Part shown: one piece after another, positions 1 through 8,787 of the stretch | How the letters are laid out: each line of letters starts with the position of its first letter | How positions within the stretch are numbered: position 1 is the first letter of the stretch | Source: Achromobacter sp. Marseille-Q4962 | GTDB taxonomy: Bacteria > Pseudomonadota > Gammaproteobacteria > Burkholderiales > Burkholderiaceae_B | DNA length: 64,000 bases | NCBI RefSeq assembly: GCF_943737005.1 | Contig: NZ_CALSFU010000007.1 | Span: forward strand, 1-64,000 | Direction of reading: 5' to 3' | Translations under genes and position numbers: made by a program | The notes under the pieces: model-generated | What the model saw: only the letters and a program-made list of their open reading frames with translations | Told to the model about the DNA's origin: nothing | The model's database searches: none

Positions 1-900
1 GCCTCGGACGACGCGCGCGATCCGCCCCGCCCGCCTCAGCGCGGCGGCGCGGGTCCGCATCATGGCGCGCGCAAGCCGGGGTCCCGCCAAGGCTGGAAAC
101 ACATCGTGGTGTGCGCAGACGACTTCGGCATGACTCCCGGCATCGACGCCGGCATGCTGCAGCTCGCCGCAATGGGCCGGCTCAGCGCGGTGAGCTGCCT
201 CGCGCTCGGCCCCGCCTTTGCCGCCGACGCCCCAGCCCTGGCCGGCATCGACGCAGACCTGGGCGTACACCTGAACCTCACCGAAGCCTTCGACGCCGCG
301 GGCCGGACCGCCGTCATGCCCCTGCCGGCGCTGATCGCCCGGGCCTATACCGGCCGTCTCGACGGCGCCTGGATCGACACGCAGCTGGCGCGCCAGTTCG
401 ACGCCTTCGAGCGCACCCTGGGACGCGCGCCCGACTACGTCGACGGGCACCAGCACGTGCACCAGCTGCCCGGCGTGCTGCCGCGCCTGCTGGACTTCCT
501 GCGGCGGCGCTACGGCCCCCAGCGGCCCTGGCTGCGACACACCGCTCCCGGCATCCTGGACGGCATTCCGCTGCGCGACGCCGCCAAGGCGCACCTCATC
601 GGCGCACTGGGCGCGGCCGCGCTGCGCCGCGCCGCGCACCGCGACGGCTGGCGCACCAACCGCCGCATGCTGGGCGTCTACGGCCTGGACGGCGGCGTGC
701 GCCGCTACGCGGCCCTGTTGCATCACTGGCTGTATCACGCGCTGGACGGCGACCTGATCATGTGCCACCCCGGCCTGCCCAGCTCCGGCGACCGCCTGGC
801 CGGCCAGCGCGCGGCCGAGTACTCCGTGCTGGCCAGCCCCCTGATCGGCGAATGGATGCGCTTCAACGGCGTGCGGATCGCGCGGCTGTCGCGGCGCTAA
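1..900 (+). CDS. YdjC/ChbG-HpnK family carbohydrate deacetylase (5' end outside window)
   Basis: The protein has the family's metal-binding ADDFG motif near its N-terminus and a later DGHQHVH motif. This fits the YdjC/ChbG/HpnK polysaccharide-deacetylase-like family, which removes acetyl groups from N-acetylated sugars or hopanoid glycosides using a divalent metal. The frame is open to the first base of the window. The only in-frame starts seen are GTGs at 106 and 109, which would cut into the first beta strand (IVVCADDFG), so the real start probably lies upstream. The C-terminus ends normally at TAA (898-900). The substrate cannot be inferred because the upstream neighbour is missing; hopanoid, chitobiose or lipid A sugars are all possible. 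Confidence 0.8.
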   Translation, partial: ASDDARDPPRPPQRGGAGPHHGARKPGSRQGWKHIVVCADDFGMTPGIDAGMLQLAAMGRLSAVSCLALGPAFAADAPALAGIDADLGVHLNLTEAFDAAGRTAVMPLPALIARAYTGRLDGAWIDTQLARQFDAFERTLGRAPDYVDGHQHVHQLPGVLPRLLDFLRRRYGPQRPWLRHTAPGILDGIPLRDAAKAHLIGALGAAALRRAAHRDGWRTNRRMLGVYGLDGGVRRYAALLHHWLYHALDGDLIMCHPGLPSSGDRLAGQRAAEYSVLASPLIGEWMRFNGVRIARLSRR

Positions 901-1048
901 GTGCGCGCAACCCTTGGCTGCCTGCGCGTCAGTGACCACATGGCTCTTGGCAGGCAACTCGCGCGCCAGGGCAACCGAGCGCTGGCATGCCTGAGGCGCG
1001 GCCGATACCCAGCGTATTTTGCGCTCGCGCCGGACCGCCTGTGCGGTT

Positions 1049-1711
1049 TCAACGCGAAAGCCCCGAATCTTGAGCGGCGACCTCACGCCATTCGGGCTTT
1101 GAGCGTTTTGCCAGCAGCGTCGCGCCGCCCACCAAGATGACGGCGGGCAGACCCAATTGAAGCGAGGAGCTGAAAAGCTCGAAGAATTGCAGCGAGACGA
1201 AGATAGCCACCGTGATGCTCGCCCCGAGCACGGCTTTCCATCGTGTCAGGGGCGGCAGGCTACCCGCCGTCTCGCGCCGGGAAGCCAGGCGAAAAGAAGC
1301 CAGGAAGATCATCAACCAGACGGTTAGTGCGCCGATCGTGGCAACAGCGGTCGCAAGCTTAAAGACAAATTGCCCGTCGAGCGTGAGCGCGATGAAGATG
1401 GACGCCGAACACGCGAAAGCGGCCAGCGGCGCCACGCGGGGGCTGGCCGCGAATGCGCCCCTCAGGCGCAATGGCAGATCGCCAGCCAGCGCGGCCTCGC
1501 GGAGGGTGCGCGCGGCGCAATACAGCAGGCTGTTTACGACGGAAAGAACCGTCGAGGCTGACAGGCACTGAATCCAGGACCGGCACGTTGCGGATGAGGC
1601 TGCGCAGCGAGAACACGCCAGGACAATGGCGCAGGAGTGCCTTCGGGGTCTCCAATGCACGGGTACGACCGGCGTCGAGTCGTGAAGATGAAGAGCGCCT
1701 GATGTCACCAA
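1049..1711 (-). pseudogene. decayed amino-acid permease (APC family), C-terminal half
   Basis: The translated stretch contains an APC-superfamily-like segment: a VLSVVNSLLYCAARTL motif resembling the 'NSGLYASSRML' helix, then two hydrophobic helices ending in an SFRLASRRE loop, then two last helices. The N-terminal half of a permease (about 450 residues) is absent, and the residues before the first helix read as nonsense. A neighbouring frame is open over 1359-1730, which suggests a frameshift. I read it as a remnant of a basic or aromatic amino-acid permease lying just downstream of tRNA-His. A short orphan membrane protein is the alternative. Confidence 0.5.
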
Positions 1712-1734
1712 TCGGTGTTCCTGCCACCATCAGG

Positions 1735-1771
1735 CAAAGAAAAAGGCGCTTCGGAATTAACCTAAGCGCCT
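1735..1771 (-). terminator. intrinsic terminator of the tRNA-His transcript
   Basis: On the minus strand a perfect 8-bp stem (AGGCGCTT at 1744-1751 pairing with 1764-1771) with a 12-nt loop is followed by a T-rich run (TTTTCTTT). It begins about 18 bases after the 3' CCA of tRNA-His, which is the expected position for a Rho-independent terminator of that gene. Confidence 0.85.
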
Positions 1772-1788
1772 GATTTCATTGAATTCTA

Positions 1789-1865
1789 TGGGGTGGCTGA
1801 TGGGACTCGAACCCACGACAACCGGAATCACAATCCGGGACTCTACCAACTGAGCTACAGCCACC
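1789..1865 (-). tRNA. tRNA-His (anticodon GTG)
   Basis: The minus strand folds as a complete cloverleaf: acceptor GGTGGCT with the extra 5' G typical of tRNA-His, a D arm with AGCTCAGTTGGTAGAGT, an anticodon loop TTGTGAT giving anticodon GTG, a T arm with GGTTCGAGTCC, and an encoded 3' CCA (1789-1791). The gene is solitary and has its own terminator. Confidence 0.95.
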
Positions 1866-2083
1866 GCTGCGGTTTGCCGTTTTCCCTTTTTCGGGCCTGC
1901 GTGCCAGATAGGGTATCGGGCACGCGGCTGGCGGCTTCGTGCGAAGCGGAAGCAGCAAAGAAGTCAAATATTAGCATGTTTTTTCCCAGGTGTGGAAGCC
2001 CGGCTTGAAAGCCGGCGCTTCCTTGCTATTCTTGCGCTTGCCCTTCACCCCCCGCTTTTCGGAGCCTGTCCGCTTTCGCCGCC

Positions 2084-3541
2084 ATGGATCGCCTGCACGC
2101 GCTGCTCATCGAGTATTGGCCTCATCTGATCTTCGCAGTCAGCGTGGTGGCGGGAACGGGCGCGGCGGTGCACGCGGCGATGACGAAGCAGGATGTGCGC
2201 GCGGCTATCGGATGGGTAGGGGTGGCGCTGTTTTCGCCGCTGTTCGGCGCGCTTTTCTATTTCGTAGCGGGCATCAACCGCATCCGCAAGACGCGGGTGT
2301 CGCAGCAGCGCGACGAAGCCATGGTGATCGACGCCGACCAGGTCGAGACGCCGCCCGTGGACGTGGCGCCGATCTCGGGTCCGCAGTTCGCCTCGCTCAA
2401 GGTGCTGGGCGACCGGGTGAGCCGGTTCCGCCTGCTGGGCGGCAACACGGTGCGGCCGCTGGCCGGCGGCGACGAGGCGTATCCGGCGATGCTGCTGGCC
2501 ATACGCGGCGCGCGGCACGCCATCGCCATGCAGAGCTATATCTTCGACAACGACGTGATCGGGCGCGAAATGGCGCAGGCGCTGATCGAGGCGCATGCGC
2601 GCGGCGTGCAGGTGCGGGTGCTGATCGACGCCATCGGCGCCAAGTATTCGCGCCCGCCCATCGTGCGCATGCTGGCCCGGGGCGGCGTGCCGGTGGCGCG
2701 CTTCATGACGAATCCGCTGGGCGTGATGCGCATGCCCTACGCGAACCTGCGCAGCCACCGCAAGGTGCTGGTGGTGGATGGCCGGGTGGGCTTTACCGGC
2801 GGCATGAACGTGCGGGCGGCATTCGTGAGCGCGGTGGCGGGCCAGCGCGTCAACGCGGACACGCATTTCCGGCTGGAAGGGCCGATCGTAACGCAGCTGA
2901 TGTCGGTCTTCGCGCACGACTGGAATTTCACCACCCACGAATCGCTGCCCGCGCGGCCCTGGTTCGATCCGCACGCGACGGCGCCGGCGGGCAGCGTGCC
3001 GATGCGCTGCGTGCCGTCGGGCCCGGACCGGGCCATCGGCAGCACGCACAATATGCTGCTGGGCGCGCTGGCGGTGGCGCAGCGGCGCGTGCGCATCCAG
3101 TCGCCGTATTTCCTGCCGGACCAGACCCTGATCGGGGCGCTGGCCACGGCGGCGCGCCGGGGCGTGCAGGTGGACATCGTGATTCCCGGCAAGAACAATC
3201 TGCGCCTGGTCGACTACGCCATGACCGCGCAGCTCGACCAGGTGATCCACACGGGCTGCCGGGTCTGGCGCGCCCGCGGGGCCTTCGATCATTCCAAGCT
3301 CATGACGGTGGACGACGCCTGGGCCTACGTGGGGTCTTCCAACCTGGATCCGCGCAGCCTGCGCCTGAATTTCGAGCTGGACACCGAGATCTACGACCCG
3401 GAACTGGCGCGCTGGATCGGCGCGCGGATCGACGGCCTGATCGCCAACGCGCGCCGCGAAACGCTGGAGAACCTGCTGTCGGCGCCCTTCCTCAAGCGGC
3501 TGCGCAACAAGGTGATCTGGCTGGCCACGCCGTACCTGTAG
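2084..3541 (+). CDS. cls: cardiolipin synthase (phospholipase D family)
   Basis: Condenses two phosphatidylglycerol molecules into cardiolipin at the inner membrane. The 485-residue length and layout fit bacterial ClsA-type enzymes. Two N-terminal membrane segments (about residues 7-31 and 42-62) are followed by two PLD repeats with HKD motifs, HRKVLVVDG near residue 225 and HSKLMTVDD near residue 403. Each is followed by the usual glycine/serine-rich turn (GFTGG and YVGSSN). The ATG start directly precedes the first hydrophobic helix. The gene stands alone, converging on the thioesterase gene with only 15 bases between the two stops. Confidence 0.93.
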   Translation: MDRLHALLIEYWPHLIFAVSVVAGTGAAVHAAMTKQDVRAAIGWVGVALFSPLFGALFYFVAGINRIRKTRVSQQRDEAMVIDADQVETPPVDVAPISGPQFASLKVLGDRVSRFRLLGGNTVRPLAGGDEAYPAMLLAIRGARHAIAMQSYIFDNDVIGREMAQALIEAHARGVQVRVLIDAIGAKYSRPPIVRMLARGGVPVARFMTNPLGVMRMPYANLRSHRKVLVVDGRVGFTGGMNVRAAFVSAVAGQRVNADTHFRLEGPIVTQLMSVFAHDWNFTTHESLPARPWFDPHATAPAGSVPMRCVPSGPDRAIGSTHNMLLGALAVAQRRVRIQSPYFLPDQTLIGALATAARRGVQVDIVIPGKNNLRLVDYAMTAQLDQVIHTGCRVWRARGAFDHSKLMTVDDAWAYVGSSNLDPRSLRLNFELDTEIYDPELARWIGARIDGLIANARRETLENLLSAPFLKRLRNKVIWLATPYL

Positions 3542-3556
3542 GCGGCGCGGGCGGCC

Positions 3557-3985
3557 TCAGGCGTCGGAGGCCGGCACCGGCGCGGCCCGCACGGCAAAAA
3601 CCGCATTGGCCTTGAGCATGACGCGCCCGCCCACGCGCAGCAGGCAGGTGGCGTAGACCAGGCGCCTGCCTTGCTTGTCGATCTGCACGTGCGCCTCCAG
3701 CCAGTCGCCGGGCCGCACGGCGTTCAGGTATTCCACCGACATCTGCACCGTCACGATGGACAGGCCAGTCTGCTCGTTGATGGCCAGCCCCAGCGCGCTG
3801 TCGGCCAGCGTGGCGAGCAGGCCGCCGTGGGCGATGCCGTGCGTGTTCATGTGCGGCTGGGCGATGCGCAGCGCCAGCACGCCGTCCGAGGCGCGGCGGT
3901 ACAGGGCGCCGAGGTCGGCCAGGTGGTTCATGTAGGGACTGCCGGGGCGCCAGGGCGCGTAGCCCTCGGGAATCGGTTCTGTCAT
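3557..3985 (-). CDS. PaaI-family hotdog thioesterase
   Basis: A 142-residue single-domain hotdog protein with the 4HBT/PaaI signature NTHGIAHGGLLATLADSALG around residues 47-66, including the HGG turn and the following acidic residue that forms the active site. Members hydrolyse acyl- or aryl-CoA thioesters in the cytoplasm, often as a housekeeping release of CoA. No adjacent CoA pathway indicates a substrate, and the gene is monocistronic between cardiolipin synthase and a divergent dehydrogenase. Confidence 0.85.
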   Translation of the reverse strand: MTEPIPEGYAPWRPGSPYMNHLADLGALYRRASDGVLALRIAQPHMNTHGIAHGGLLATLADSALGLAINEQTGLSIVTVQMSVEYLNAVRPGDWLEAHVQIDKQGRRLVYATCLLRVGGRVMLKANAVFAVRAAPVPASDA

Positions 3986-4147
3986 GGCTCGGAAAGGGAA
4001 ATTGCGTCGGTCCTAGTATCGCAAAGCGGGACCCGGCCAGGACCGTGGCCGCGCCCGCACGGTCGCGGGGCGGACGGTCCGCGGCCGGTCCGGCTTGGGA
4101 GTAACATCTACGCCACAACACAACCTACAAGGCAGGAGCAGTGGAAG

Positions 4148-5029
4148 ATGGCAAGAATCGGCATGGCGGGCATCGGCCTCATGGGCCACGGCATCGCGAG
4201 CAACCTGGTCAGGCACGGGCATGAGCTGACGGTGCTGGAGCACCCGGGCAACCAGCCCCTGGACGCGCTGAAGGCGGCGGGCGCCCGCAGCTGCGCCGAC
4301 GGCGCGACGCTGGCGGCGCAATCCGACATCATCATCCTGTGCGTGACGGGCAGCCCGCAGGTCGAGGCCGTGCTGCTCTCGCCGGGCGGCGTGCTGCAAG
4401 GCCTGCGTCCGGGCGCCGTGGTCATCGACTGCTCCACCGCCATCCCCTCTTCCACCCTCAAGGTGGCCCGGGAAGTGGAGGCCCGGGGCGGCCGGTTCCT
4501 GGATGCGCCCATGACGCGCACGCCCAAGGAAGCGGCCGAAGGCCGGCTCAACCTGCTGGTGGGCGGCGACGCCGGCCTGTTCGAGCAGTGCCGGCCCATT
4601 CTGGCCTGCTTCGCCGAGAACATCACGCACGCCGGCCCGGTGGGCGCCGGACACCGCATGAAGCTGCTGCACAACTACGTGTCGCTGGGCACCATCGCGC
4701 TGCTGGCCGAGGCGGCCGCCTGCGCGCTGCGCGCAGGCATCGACCCCGCCGTCTTCGCCGACGTGCTGGGCAAGGGCGGCGGCGGCGGCGTGGCGCTGGA
4801 ACGCCTGAAGCCCTATCTGCTGGAGCAGGACGCGTCCTCGCTGAAGTTCTTCATGTCCAACGCGCAGAAAGACCTGTCGTACTACACCACCATGGCGGCG
4901 GAGACCGGCGCGGTGGACCATATCGGCGAGGCGGTGCTGCGCACCTACGACGAGGCCGTGGAACAGGGCGGCGGCCAGCGCTACGTGCCCGAACTCGTTT
5001 CGCTGCTGAAAGACCGCAACACCGCCTGA
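4148..5029 (+). CDS. NAD(P)-dependent beta-hydroxyacid dehydrogenase (HIBADH family)
   Basis: A 293-residue protein beginning with a Rossmann GxGxMG motif (GMAGIGLMGHGIASNL), a substrate-loop segment (DAPMTRTPKEAAEGRLNLLVGG) and the helical C-terminal domain with KLLHNY, whose lysine is the family's catalytic base. These enzymes oxidise 3-hydroxyacids such as 3-hydroxyisobutyrate or tartronate semialdehyde derivatives, or reduce short aldehydes. The ATG at 4148 follows GCAGGAGCAG, a good ribosome site, and directly precedes the Rossmann strand; the open frame further upstream is spurious. It converges on the MFS gene. Confidence 0.88.
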   Translation: MARIGMAGIGLMGHGIASNLVRHGHELTVLEHPGNQPLDALKAAGARSCADGATLAAQSDIIILCVTGSPQVEAVLLSPGGVLQGLRPGAVVIDCSTAIPSSTLKVAREVEARGGRFLDAPMTRTPKEAAEGRLNLLVGGDAGLFEQCRPILACFAENITHAGPVGAGHRMKLLHNYVSLGTIALLAEAAACALRAGIDPAVFADVLGKGGGGGVALERLKPYLLEQDASSLKFFMSNAQKDLSYYTTMAAETGAVDHIGEAVLRTYDEAVEQGGGQRYVPELVSLLKDRNTA

Positions 5030-5055
5030 GGCGCCGGGCGGCCGCCCGCGAATAC

Positions 5056-6315
5056 TCATGCCGCCGCGGCTTGCCGCGGCAGGCCGCGCACCGGCAGGCG
5101 CAGGGATACGAGAGCGGCCAGCACCAGCAGCGCGCCGGCGGCGCCGAAGGCGATCCAGTGCGTGCCGAATGCTTCGTAGGCCCAGCCGCCCAGCCAGGAG
5201 CTGATCATGCCGCCGACCTGGTGCCCCAGGTACGCCAGGCCGTACAGCACGCCCACCAGCCGCACGCCATACACGTCGGCCAGGATGGCCGATGACAGGG
5301 CGATGCTGCCGGCCCACACCACGCCGCCGATGGTGGCGGCCAGGTACAGCTCCCAATGCGTGCCGACGGCCGCCAGGGCGAAGAATCCCAGACCGCGGAC
5401 CAGATAGATCGCGGCGAGGATATTGCGCCGCTCGAGCTGGTCCGACATGCGGCCCAGCACCAGCGTGCTGAAAATCGCCACCAGCCCGATCAGGCCGATG
5501 CCCAGCGAACTGGTGGTGGCGTCGAAGCCGTGGTCCATCAGCATGGGCATGCCGTGCGTGCCCAGCAGGTTCATGCTGAAGCCACAGGCGAAAAGCCCCA
5601 GCGCGATCTTCCAGAAGGGCATGCTGCGCACCGCCTGCGGCAGCGCCATGGCGGGCGCGCGGGACGCGGCCTCCGCCGTGGCCGCCCTGCGCCGGGAAGC
5701 GTCGCCGGGTAGCAGATCGGTATGCTCCGGCGCCTGGTCGCGCACGACGAACAACGCCACCGGCACCGTGAAGAGCGCGAATATCGCGGCAAAGCCCAGC
5801 AGGGTTCCCTGCCAGCCGGCCGCCGAAATCGCGAAGGCGAGCGTGGGCGTCATGAGCGCGATGCCGGCCATGGAACCGGTGGAAAGAAAGAACAGCGCCA
5901 TGCCGCGCTGGCGGGTGAACCAGCGGCTGATGACGGGAGTAAGCGCCACCGGGCTGGTGAAGGCCAGCCCCACGGAAAGCGCCACGCCGAAGGAAAGCAG
6001 GAACTCGACGGGCCCGCGGGCAAACGCCGTCCAGATGGAGGAAAGCACCACGATGGCGGTGCCGGCCAGCAGCACGAACCGCGTGCCGCGCACGTTCACG
6101 AGGTGGCCGGCCAGCGGCATGGCGAGCCCGTAGCACAGCATGCCCACGGCCACGATGGCCGACAGCAGGCTGCGGGAAAAGCCCAGGCTCTCGGCCATGG
6201 GCAGGAAGAACGGGCCGATGCCCATGCGCAGGCCGACCGTCAGCAAGGTCAGCACCGTGGCCGCCGCCACGATGTTCCAGCCGAAATACCAGCGCCCGGC
6301 CGCTTGTTTGTCCAC
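5056..6315 (-). CDS. MFS transporter, probable organic anion carrier
   Basis: A 419-residue major facilitator with about 12 hydrophobic helices and a hydrophilic central loop near residue 200. It starts WYFGWNIVAAATVLTL, resembling oxalate/formate- or monocarboxylate-type MFS carriers that begin with a WxxGW motif. I chose the GTG at 6313-6315 because GAGGAGAGACAAC lies just upstream; the frame stays open further, but that extension is arginine-rich and shows no family features. It lies downstream of the response regulator on the same strand with a gap of about 170 bases. The substrate is unknown. Confidence 0.85.
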   Translation of the reverse strand: MDKQAAGRWYFGWNIVAAATVLTLLTVGLRMGIGPFFLPMAESLGFSRSLLSAIVAVGMLCYGLAMPLAGHLVNVRGTRFVLLAGTAIVVLSSIWTAFARGPVEFLLSFGVALSVGLAFTSPVALTPVISRWFTRQRGMALFFLSTGSMAGIALMTPTLAFAISAAGWQGTLLGFAAIFALFTVPVALFVVRDQAPEHTDLLPGDASRRRAATAEAASRAPAMALPQAVRSMPFWKIALGLFACGFSMNLLGTHGMPMLMDHGFDATTSSLGIGLIGLVAIFSTLVLGRMSDQLERRNILAAIYLVRGLGFFALAAVGTHWELYLAATIGGVVWAGSIALSSAILADVYGVRLVGVLYGLAYLGHQVGGMISSWLGGWAYEAFGTHWIAFGAAGALLVLAALVSLRLPVRGLPRQAAAA

Positions 6316-6486
6316 GTTGTCTCTCCTCGGTGCGTATCGTTTTTGTCGCCGTGCGCGCGTCCAGCACAGGCGTGCTTTCGATAGTACCGCCAGGCGCGAC
6401 GCCGAAACGCACACACGTGCGAAAACTGTCCGGTGACCGGCCACCGGAACGCGGAGAAAGCGAAACGGGCGGCGGAGCGGGACAGC

Positions 6487-7159
6487 TCAGCCGGCGTCGG
6501 GCGCGCGCGCCTTCGGCGGCGTGGATGCGCATGGCCTCGAAGCCGTGGCGGATCAGGTCGGCGTCGCGCGACAGGCCGAGCTTGCGCATGGCGCTGCGCT
6601 TCTGCGAGCTCACGGTCTGCACGCTGCGGTGCGACATGCGGGAGATTTCGGTAATGGTGGCACCGGAACAGAAAAGACGGATCACCTCGGCCTCGCGGCG
6701 CGTCAGGCTGACGGCGTTGCCCGGCAGGTCGAGGCTGGCGATCATCTTGCGGATGGAGGGGGAATGGTAGACGCCGCCCTCGTGCAGGGTGCGCACGGCA
6801 TGGAGGATGTGGCTGGCGGCGTCCAGCTTGCTCAACAGGCAGAGCCCTTCGTAGGCCAGCAGGGAGCGCAGCAGCGTGGCGTTGTCCACCACCGTGAGCA
6901 CCGCCAGCCCGGTCTGCGGAAAGCGCCGCCTGAGCAGCGCGATGAGGCTCAGGCCGTCTCCGTACCGGCCGCCCGGCATGACGTAGTCGGCGATGACCAC
7001 GTGGCAATGCTGCGCCTCCAGGCGGGCGACGAGCTCGGTGGAGTTGCTGGCGCAGCCCATCAGGTCGATGGCCGGGTCGCGCTCGAGTTCGTGGCTGACT
7101 CCCGAGGCCACGATGGGGTGATCGTCCGCGACGAGCACGCGGATAAATCGGCTGGTCAT
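6487..7159 (-). CDS. LuxR/RcsB-type response regulator with lost stop (probable frameshift at its end)
   Basis: An N-terminal receiver domain (RVLVADDHP, phosphoacceptor Asp near residue 58 in IADYVMPGG, Lys in LLSKLDAA) is joined to a C-terminal LuxR-type helix-turn-helix (SLTRREAEVIRLFCSGATITEI, about residues 150-210). The domains are complete by about residue 212. In the sequence as given the frame then has no stop and runs to 4013, through the whole MFS gene in another frame. A one-base shift in a GC dinucleotide run at about 6501-6511 would instead end the protein at TGA (6487-6489) as a 223-residue product. The end reported here assumes that shift. No histidine kinase gene is adjacent, so it is an orphan regulator; control of the downstream MFS gene is possible. 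Confidence 0.8.
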
Positions 7160-7525
7160 TGCCCTGCTACCTCCTCATGCGTGTACCGGCCGGGCGCGAG
7201 GCGCCGGCGGGAACGCGGGCGCGGGATGCGGGATACTGGGTGCTTGGGTGGGCGCTCCACGGACGGGAGCGTTCGCGTGGACGGTATGGTGCGTCTCCCA
7301 CAACGACATTCACATAGGAAGATTCCGGAAAACTCCCGCGCGACCGTGGCGTCGCCGCAACCGGCGGCGCGGCCGGACGCAAACGGAAGCACGGCCACAC
7401 ATCCGTTCACCATTCGCCCGGCGCGCGTGCGCCACGGCGCCGTCCGCGCCGATACACTTGCCGTTACGGCCGAGCGGAACGCCCGAACGCGCCGCCGGGA
7501 CCGCCTTCCCAACAGGAGCACAGCC
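7160..7525. other. intergenic region between response regulator and sodC
   Basis: These 366 bases separate the divergent response-regulator and superoxide dismutase genes. I see no convincing coding frame and no strong palindrome. The divergent promoters must lie here, but no clear -35/-10 pair stood out. Confidence 0.5.
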
Positions 7526-8047
7526 ATGCGAATTCTGATTTCCGGCGCCTTGATGGCCTTTTCCGCCGCCGCCCTGGCGGCCAAGCCGGTCACCGTGGAG
7601 ATGTCCTTCGTCAGCCTCAAGGGCGTGGAGAAATCCGCGGGCACCGTCAACATCGAACAGACGCCCTACGGCGCCCTGCTTACGCCCAAGCTCGAAGGCC
7701 TGCCGCCCGGCATTCACGGCTTTCACCTGCACGCCAAGCCTTCGTGCGACACCGCCGACGTGGACGGCAAGCCCACCCCCGCCGGCGCGGCCGGCGGCCA
7801 CTGGGATCCGGATAAGACCAACGCCCACAAGGGCCCCTACGACAAGACCGGCCACAAGGGCGACCTGCCCGCCCTGTATGTGGCGGCCGACGGCAGCGCC
7901 ACCTACCCGGTGCTGGCGCCGCGCCTGAAAGCCTCGGAATTCGCCGGCCACGCCCTCATGATCCATGCGGGCGGCGACAACCACAGCGACCACCCTGAAA
8001 AACTGGGCGGCGGCGGCGCGCGCATCGTGTGCGGCGTGGTGAAGTAA
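7526..8047 (+). CDS. sodC: periplasmic Cu/Zn superoxide dismutase
   Basis: Dismutates superoxide in the periplasm. The 173-residue precursor has a signal peptide ending near LAAK (about residues 1-19) and all family landmarks: the copper-binding HGFHLHAKPSC, the zinc/copper loop with GGHWDPDKTNAH and GPYDKTGHKGDLP, the late copper histidine in ALMIHAGGDNHSD, and the two cysteines (KPSC and RIVCGVV) of the conserved disulfide. The ATG at 7526 follows CAGGAG; upstream in-frame sequence is antisense to the regulator and was excluded. Confidence 0.95.
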   Translation: MRILISGALMAFSAAALAAKPVTVEMSFVSLKGVEKSAGTVNIEQTPYGALLTPKLEGLPPGIHGFHLHAKPSCDTADVDGKPTPAGAAGGHWDPDKTNAHKGPYDKTGHKGDLPALYVAADGSATYPVLAPRLKASEFAGHALMIHAGGDNHSDHPEKLGGGGARIVCGVVK

Positions 8048-8199
8048 GCGCCCTCCCACGGCGGCGCCCCGCCGGTCCCTCATCGTGCCAGCATCCACCA
8101 GATCCCGGGCGCCGGCCCGGGCCGCCGTCCCAGCCGCGCTGGCGCGCGGCCCGCAAACTCCCTAAGATGCCAGGCTTTCCGCCATACGCATCGAAACCC

Positions 8200-8478
8200 A
8201 TGAAAAAGACCACGCCGTGCGCACTGTCGCTTGCCCTGGTTCCGGCCGTGTGCCGGGCGGACGTGGGCAGCCTGGGCCACCTCGTGGTCACGGCGCTCGC
8301 GGCTTTCCTGGCGGTGTGGGGCGCGCTGTCCCTTGCGGTGTTCCTGCTGCTGCGCCGGAAGAAACCCGCGGCGCGGCGCTTCGGCTGGGCTGCGCTCTTC
8401 TTTCTTGCGCCCGCCCTGCTCCTGGCCGCCCTGACGCTGCTGGAGCTGCTCAAGGAACGGTCGGGCCTGTTCGGTTGA
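8200..8478 (+). CDS. small membrane protein of unknown function
   Basis: A 92-residue product starting MKKTTPCALSLALVP, which resembles a signal peptide ending near CRADV. Two hydrophobic segments follow (about residues 30-48 and 62-82), separated by a basic loop RRKKPAARRFG, and a short charged tail. An upstream ATG at 8167 is also in frame but lacks a better ribosome site. I do not recognise the family. It follows sodC on the same strand by about 150 bases, with no evidence of cotranscription. Confidence 0.55.
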   Translation: MKKTTPCALSLALVPAVCRADVGSLGHLVVTALAAFLAVWGALSLAVFLLLRRKKPAARRFGWAALFFLAPALLLAALTLLELLKERSGLFG

Positions 8479-8787
8479 GGCGGGCGCCCGCGGCCAGCTC
8501 CCTGCGTGTTCACTGTGATGTGCAACAGCCCGGGAATGCGGCCCAGCCTCGCCTTGTGGAACTCGCTGTCCTCCGGCGCCTCGGAAACCAGGGACATGAT
8601 GGCCGCAGGTCATGGCTGCGTCCCGGCAAAAGCGCCTCGGTCGCCAGCACATACAGGTGGGCGGCGCGCAGGTTGTTGTCGCGACCGTGACGCCCTCGTT
8701 ATTGTTCCGGCGCAGCGCCGGAACGTAGATATCCCCTTGCGCCCATGCAGGCATTCGCGCAAGGCCATGGCGAGAATCAACCGCGCA
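8479..8787. other. gap with a perfect hairpin and no recognisable gene
   Basis: About 309 bases between the small membrane protein and the VOC gene. Short frames on both strands show no family similarity I can defend. A perfect 9-bp stem with a 3-base loop (GTTCCGGCG at 8704-8712, pairing with 8716-8724) is present but has no T-run on either side, so it is not an obvious intrinsic terminator. Confidence 0.5.

Noticed and set aside
2045-3292. Long minus-strand frame opposite cardiolipin synthase
   Set aside because: Arg/His-rich antisense shadow of a gene with clear PLD motifs.
4013-6486. Continuation of the response-regulator frame through the MFS gene and past it
   Set aside because: It is rich in Arg, Ala, Gly and Pro, overlaps a well-supported MFS gene on the same strand, and then lies antisense to a well-supported dehydrogenase. 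The domains end by residue 212.
8704-8724. Perfect hairpin considered as a terminator
   Set aside because: No T-run on either strand and no gene end close by; recorded only as a hairpin in the gap.
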